This document shows positions 59,735-64,000 of a stretch of DNA of 64,000 nucleotides, one piece after another. How positions within the stretch are numbered: the stretch's first letter is position 1; every line of letters begins with the position of its first letter. The stretch lies in assembly GCA_963605405.1 (NCBI GenBank), contig CAVCUP010000007.1, positions 1 through 64,000 on the forward strand, written 5' to 3'. The position numbers and the translations under genes were made by a program. The notes below the pieces were generated by a model. That model was not told the origin of the DNA, searched no databases, and worked only from the letters and a program-made list of their open reading frames with translations. This DNA is from Paratractidigestivibacter sp963605405 (lineage in GTDB: Bacteria; Actinomycetota; Coriobacteriia; Coriobacteriales; Atopobiaceae).

Positions 59735-60895
59735 ATGACCAGCGAGAAGAAGCAACACAAGCACATGCGCCCGGAGCCGTCCCATGCAGAGCCGGCCAAG
59801 GACTCGGAGGACGCGATCTTTACGCACGCCTCCTGGCTGGCGGGCGCCCTGCGCGAGGAAAACGGCGCGCACGCGACAGATGCCGAGCACGTCGAGGCCG
59901 TTGATTCGGCCGAGAAGAACGACCATATCCCTGGAGTCGAGCGTTCTTTGGACAGCGGGCGGGACGAGGCTGCGGAGCGCCTCGCCGCCTCCCCGCGTCC
60001 GGAGAACGCCGCGCACTTCGCGGGCCCCAAGCGCCACGCGTTGCGGACCTGCGGCCTCGCGGCCGCGGGCACGCTCTGCGTCGCGGCGCTTCTTGCCGGC
60101 ACGGTCCTCACGTACTCGGCCTACACCGGCAACGCGTTCCTCAAGGGCGTCGAGGTGACCAAGGCCACCCAGAGCCTCTTTGCGTCGGACATGCTTTCGG
60201 GCTACTACGCCGCGCCGGCGGACGACGCGATCGATTCGCGCTCGGTCGTTGTCAGCACCACGGGCGATACCTGCAGCTTCACGTTCCGCATCTACAATTG
60301 CCTCCTCGACGACCAGCAAGTGGTCAACGACAAGGACGTGCCGTATACGCTGGCGGTGACGGCGGCAGGGGTTGCCGACGGAGCGTGGAGCGTCAGTCCC
60401 GCTGCCGGGTCCGTGACCCTCGCCGGCAACCAGGCGACCATCAAGAGCTACACCGTCACCTTCCCCAAGTCGGCCTTGGGCGGCGCGAGCTTTACCGTGA
60501 AGGCCACCGTGGACATCTCGGCGGGCAACATCGGCACCAAGCTCGCGTGCCTGGCGGCCAGAATCGTCCCCAACGCGCCCTCCGAGGTCGAGGCGGCTTC
60601 CGTCTCCGGCGACCTGGTGGACGGCGGCGGTGCCTTCGCGGAATACGACGCTTACAACTACCGCGTGACCGTCACGGGCGTGGAGACGAGGGTCAGGCTC
60701 TCGTGGGACACGGGCGCATGCGAGCTCGACCCGTACTTTGGCGTCAACCACGTGGGCGCGGATATCGATTCCGCGGCCGGCACCGCGACCTTTGCCATGC
60801 AGCCCGGCAGCACCATCGTCAACCTGTACCGCAAGGAGGGCTCCGGCGCTTCTAGCTGGGCGGACCTCGGTATACACATAGAGAAGGCGGACTGA
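59735..60895 (+). CDS. Membrane-anchored surface protein with long cytoplasmic arm
   Basis: A 386-residue protein at ATG 59735 behind AGGGAGGTGCCACC, 20 bases after the previous stop. Residues 1-103 are hydrophilic (HMRPEPSHAEPAKDSEDAIF). One membrane segment follows (CGLAAAGTLCVAALLAGTVL, then TYSAYTGNAF). The ectodomain has Ig-like beta strands: CSFTFRIYNCLLDDQQVVND, TVTFPKSALGGASFTVKATV, YRVTVTGVETRVRLSWDTG. It precedes the giant secreted protein by 2 bases. Role in fibre assembly is inferred. Confidence 0.7.
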   Translation: MTSEKKQHKHMRPEPSHAEPAKDSEDAIFTHASWLAGALREENGAHATDAEHVEAVDSAEKNDHIPGVERSLDSGRDEAAERLAASPRPENAAHFAGPKRHALRTCGLAAAGTLCVAALLAGTVLTYSAYTGNAFLKGVEVTKATQSLFASDMLSGYYAAPADDAIDSRSVVVSTTGDTCSFTFRIYNCLLDDQQVVNDKDVPYTLAVTAAGVADGAWSVSPAAGSVTLAGNQATIKSYTVTFPKSALGGASFTVKATVDISAGNIGTKLACLAARIVPNAPSEVEAASVSGDLVDGGGAFAEYDAYNYRVTVTGVETRVRLSWDTGACELDPYFGVNHVGADIDSAAGTATFAMQPGSTIVNLYRKEGSGASSWADLGIHIEKAD

Positions 60896-60897
60896 CC

Positions 60898-63800
60898 ATG
60901 AAGTTGGCCCAATGCATCATCGCGACCTGCCTGAGCGTGCTGCTCTCGCTCCAGGGGCTGAGCTCCTCCATGACGGCGTACGCCGTGACGCTCATGGAGG
61001 GGCAGGCCTCGGGCGATCAGTACGCGACCTCGGTGGCCTCGCTGTACGGCGAGGACGTGGACGCCGCGGCCGGTTCCGGGTCGGATGCCGGGTCGGGCGA
61101 CTCGGGCTACGGCACGGACGCCGACGACGAGGGCGCCCTCGCGTTGGCCGACGACTCTGAGGCCGAGATCGACGGCTCCGCGACCGAGGGTTACTCGACG
61201 GTCGAGGATGCGGAGAGCGATGAGCGGGACGACGTCGACGACGACGTGGCTTTGGCGAGCATTACGTATGAGTACACGACGATCAGCGAGCTGAACGTGG
61301 CACTGAGCGGTCACGGCTCCGCGACGGGCTCGGGCGATAACGTCGAGATTACCTATGAGGACAACGACGCGCTCAAGATCATCTCGCATGCGGATCCCCG
61401 GCTTTACGAGAACGCGACCATCAAGCGCGGCGGTTCCACTGGCTCGGAATTCGACGTGAGCGCGACGACGGGAGAGGCTGCGTCGTTCCAGGGCTTCGGC
61501 AGCACGGAGCACCCCTTTGCCGGCACGCTGGTCAACGGCGGCGAAGTCCTGGAGCTGACCTCCGACCGCACGGTGTTCAATGCGCTCAAGGTGACGGACG
61601 GTTACTTGGTAAAGATCATCTGGAAGGGCGCCACCGATTACAACGCGCCCATGGTCGCGACTGAGCTTTCCGGCAGCGGCACGCTGGGCGTTTCGGTCAA
61701 GATTGCCGATCCGAACACGGCGGATACTGATTTTACGGATGCCTCCCCGGCGCTGACGGCCCCGCTCTTCGGGACCGTTAAGACCGGCGGTGAGACCGTG
61801 ACGGTGAATGCCGAGTATTCGTTTACCGGCGCCCGTAAGGCGCTGAGCGTATCCGCCTCCGGCAACATCGGCCTTCTGGCGAACATCGTCGAGAGCGGCA
61901 CGCTCGCGATCGGAGGCGTTACCGGCCTCGATGGCGTGAACAACAACGGCGCCATCGCGACAAGCAAGGGTAACGCCGGCCTGTTCATCGGCCAGGTCAA
62001 CGACGGCGCGACCGTGTGCATGGACGCGTTTACGCTGGGCAAGACCGTGACCGTCCGCTCCGCGAGCGGATCCGCCGGTGGCCTTGCTGGCCAGGTGGGC
62101 TCCAGCGATGGCGCCACGGTAACCCTTACCGGCGCGGTGGACTTCACCAAACTAACCGCGCAAGGCTCCATCGCCTCTGGAGGCCTCATCGGCAAGGCCG
62201 CGAAGCTCATCCTTAACCAGACGAACGCTCCATTCACGTGTCCCAACACCGTTGGCTCCAACTCCAGCGAGAACACCGGCGGCTTCATCGGCAGCGTGAG
62301 CTTCTCCGGCGACAAGGCCTTCACCGCCAACGACGAGATCGTCACCAGTAGTGCCGTCCAGCTCGAGAGCGCAAGAAACGCCGGTGCCGTCTTCGGCTAT
62401 CTCGATCTCAGGTACGGTGACGTGACCTTTACGGCAGCTGATGCTGCTTCGCCGTCTGTTTTTTCCAGCACAATGGCCGGGGCCACTTCTGCCACTGTTT
62501 ACGGTGGAATCGTCGGCCGTGTTGAGGACACCGGTGTGAGCGGGAGCGCCAACAGCTCGTACTCAAGCACGCACTCGCTTGCGGTGAAGAACGTCAAGGT
62601 TGAAGGAACCTGCACGCAAACGCCTAAGACCGCCGGCGGCCTCGTTGGTTCTTTGGGCACTTCCAGTCCTTATTACTGCGCAACCCTGATCGTCGATGGC
62701 GCGACAGTTGCCTGGGGCGGCCCTTGGGTCAGTTTCTCGTTCGGCGGCGTCGTCGGCAACCTAGACAACTATTCCGTCCTTGATTGCGGCGACGTCACCG
62801 TAAGCACTCAAGGCGACGTCAGCAAGGGCGCCGGCATCGCCGGCGAGACCTGGAAGGGCACCATTCGCCTGCGCGGCACGACGGACCTTTCCGGCCTGAG
62901 GCTTTCGAGCAATGCCAGCGGCGAGGCCGCGCAGATTGCTATTACCAGCTATAACTGGCCCTCGCTGATATTCGCGACGGGCAGCGGCAACGACGAGAAC
63001 TGGACGCTTAAGCGTTGCGATGCCGTTGCCGCCGACGACCTCGGCGGCAACGGAACGGTCAACCAAACATTGCTCGGCCACAACGAGGTCGTGCGTTTGG
63101 GCGGCGAGGGTGGCCTGAGTCCTCATCTCATCCAACTCGATGACGCTACCCACCAACCCCGCTTCTGGCTTCCCGAGAACTCACCCAATGCGGCAGCAGC
63201 CACTAGCAGCGGCAATCAGCGGGGCAGGCAGCTGGACTTCGGTTCGTCCACGGTGAACGTCGCTTCTGTCGACGAGTTCGCCTGTCTCGCGCTCACTATT
63301 CAGACGTTGGGTTATTTCTCGGGCGTGAGCGGTATCGACAGAGGCAACATCGATACGCTCAAAACATCAACAATCAACATTGACGGAGACATCGACCTCT
63401 CTGGCACCGGTATCACGGGGCTGACCCAGGATGCGTACTACGGCTCCTACGATAGATACAGTTCCTGGGTTTACTCCGGCACGCTGAACGGCAATGGCCA
63501 CACCGTAACCCTCGCCGTCGGCGAGCCGTACGGAACCCGAAACGGTACGGTGCTCGGCCCCGACGACACTTCCGAGGGCAACGGAAAGACCTATTACCAC
63601 AACCGTCTGGGCCTTCTTGGCGAGGTGAGCGATGCCGCGGTGAACAGCCTCACCATCACGGGCACTATGAATCTTGATGCCCGAACGCCCAGGAACTCCG
63701 AAAAGCGCACCGATGTGGGCGCCGTGGCGGCGCGCGTCAACGGCTCGACGACCATCGGCGCCGACAATGACGTCAAGGCAACGGTGGCCATTACTTATGG

Positions 63801-64000
63801 CAACCAAACCAATGCATTCAATAGCATAGTTTCTGTTGGCGGCCTTATCGGGCGCGTCGCGGCCGCGAGCACGGTGACGCTCGGCGGCGCCGGCACGTCG
63901 TGCTTTGCGGGCAGCATTGCCTCGGGCACCGCCGAGGCCGGCAACTCGAACGTCGGCGGCATTATCGGGCGTGTGGACGATACCAGGACCACGGTCAACG
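60898..64000 (+). CDS. Giant secreted protein with GLUG-like glycine repeats (3-prime end beyond window)
   Basis: Open from ATG 60898 to the window edge: at least 1034 residues, no stop. N-terminal signal peptide (KLAQCIIATCLSVLLSLQGL ... AYAVT), an acidic Asp/Ser/Gly region (about 45-120), then a long beta-rich domain. Glycine motifs recur every 35-120 residues: GGLAGQVG, GGLIGKA, GGFIGSV, GGIVGRV, GGLVGSL, GGVVGNL, GLLGEV, GGLIGRV, GGIIGRV. This is the form of GLUG-type repeats on bacterial adhesins and peptidases. It starts 2 bases after the previous gene and ends the surface operon within this window. Likely a cell-surface adhesin or fibre tip. Confidence 0.8.
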   Translation, partial: MKLAQCIIATCLSVLLSLQGLSSSMTAYAVTLMEGQASGDQYATSVASLYGEDVDAAAGSGSDAGSGDSGYGTDADDEGALALADDSEAEIDGSATEGYSTVEDAESDERDDVDDDVALASITYEYTTISELNVALSGHGSATGSGDNVEITYEDNDALKIISHADPRLYENATIKRGGSTGSEFDVSATTGEAASFQGFGSTEHPFAGTLVNGGEVLELTSDRTVFNALKVTDGYLVKIIWKGATDYNAPMVATELSGSGTLGVSVKIADPNTADTDFTDASPALTAPLFGTVKTGGETVTVNAEYSFTGARKALSVSASGNIGLLANIVESGTLAIGGVTGLDGVNNNGAIATSKGNAGLFIGQVNDGATVCMDAFTLGKTVTVRSASGSAGGLAGQVGSSDGATVTLTGAVDFTKLTAQGSIASGGLIGKAAKLILNQTNAPFTCPNTVGSNSSENTGGFIGSVSFSGDKAFTANDEIVTSSAVQLESARNAGAVFGYLDLRYGDVTFTAADAASPSVFSSTMAGATSATVYGGIVGRVEDTGVSGSANSSYSSTHSLAVKNVKVEGTCTQTPKTAGGLVGSLGTSSPYYCATLIVDGATVAWGGPWVSFSFGGVVGNLDNYSVLDCGDVTVSTQGDVSKGAGIAGETWKGTIRLRGTTDLSGLRLSSNASGEAAQIAITSYNWPSLIFATGSGNDENWTLKRCDAVAADDLGGNGTVNQTLLGHNEVVRLGGEGGLSPHLIQLDDATHQPRFWLPENSPNAAAATSSGNQRGRQLDFGSSTVNVASVDEFACLALTIQTLGYFSGVSGIDRGNIDTLKTSTINIDGDIDLSGTGITGLTQDAYYGSYDRYSSWVYSGTLNGNGHTVTLAVGEPYGTRNGTVLGPDDTSEGNGKTYYHNRLGLLGEVSDAAVNSLTITGTMNLDARTPRNSEKRTDVGAVAARVNGSTTIGADNDVKATVAITYGNQTNAFNSIVSVGGLIGRVAAASTVTLGGAGTSCFAGSIASGTAEAGNSNVGGIIGRVDDTRTTVN

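Overview
This window is a high-GC bacterial chromosome segment, most likely from a gut member of the class Coriobacteriia (Actinomycetota), probably Collinsella or a close relative. I infer this from the base composition, the tryptophan T-box in front of a complete trp operon, the pairing of a tagatose-6-phosphate lac locus with Leloir genes, and the protein kinase/HTH pair; no 16S gene is present to prove it. It is a draft sequence: three runs of N (8512-8940, 13400-13458, 17409-18269) interrupt genes.

Layout. 1-1100: a small hypothetical gene plus a DUF4160 gene broken by an in-frame amber codon, flanked by palindromic repeat units. 1102-7669: galactose/lactose use, with galT, galK and a PTS IIA gene on the minus strand diverging from a DeoR-type regulator, lacA, lacB and a LacX-like epimerase. 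8183-9310: an XRE regulator cut by a gap and a Trp-specific T-box leader. 9339-16138: the operon trpE-trpG-trpD-trpC/F-trpB-trpA. 16279-20000: a Gly-rich mini membrane protein, tRNA-Phe, a kinase-like protein and its HTH neighbour, and an FxLYD membrane protein. 20250-22687: a horizontally acquired-looking island (XRE, ImmA/IrrE protease, DUF4417 and a possible toxin/immunity pair). 22843-31900: LysR regulator, hybrid histidine kinase, acylphosphatase, DegV, a tannase-like Tat lipoprotein, QueD and a GH5-like protein that lacks its catalytic residues. 31901-41787: RsmI, a MetE-like methyltransferase, an ECF sigma/anti-sigma pair divergent from a lactococcin-972-type ABC exporter, a second LysR, and MetG. 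42244-53796: housekeeping and accessory genes (RsmA, TatD, ComF-like, solute-binding lipoprotein, HPF, second DegV, a dehydrogenase with a Cys/His tail, a DUF523-PNP fusion). 54165: tRNA-Thr(CGT).

54652-64000 holds the most unusual locus: a PilZ protein, four or five single-pass membrane or secreted proteins resembling TasA/SipW-dependent fibre subunits, a 12-G tract upstream of the likely major subunit, an intercistronic hairpin after it, and a very large secreted protein with GLUG-like glycine repeats that runs off the window. I read this as a surface fibre/adhesin assembly locus, possibly phase variable.

Many intergenic regions carry inverted-repeat elements (arms about 10-28 bp, often 40-100 bp apart) whose arms differ from element to element. 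A decamer, GCTTCTTGCC, is repeated mainly on the plus strand in both genes and spacers.
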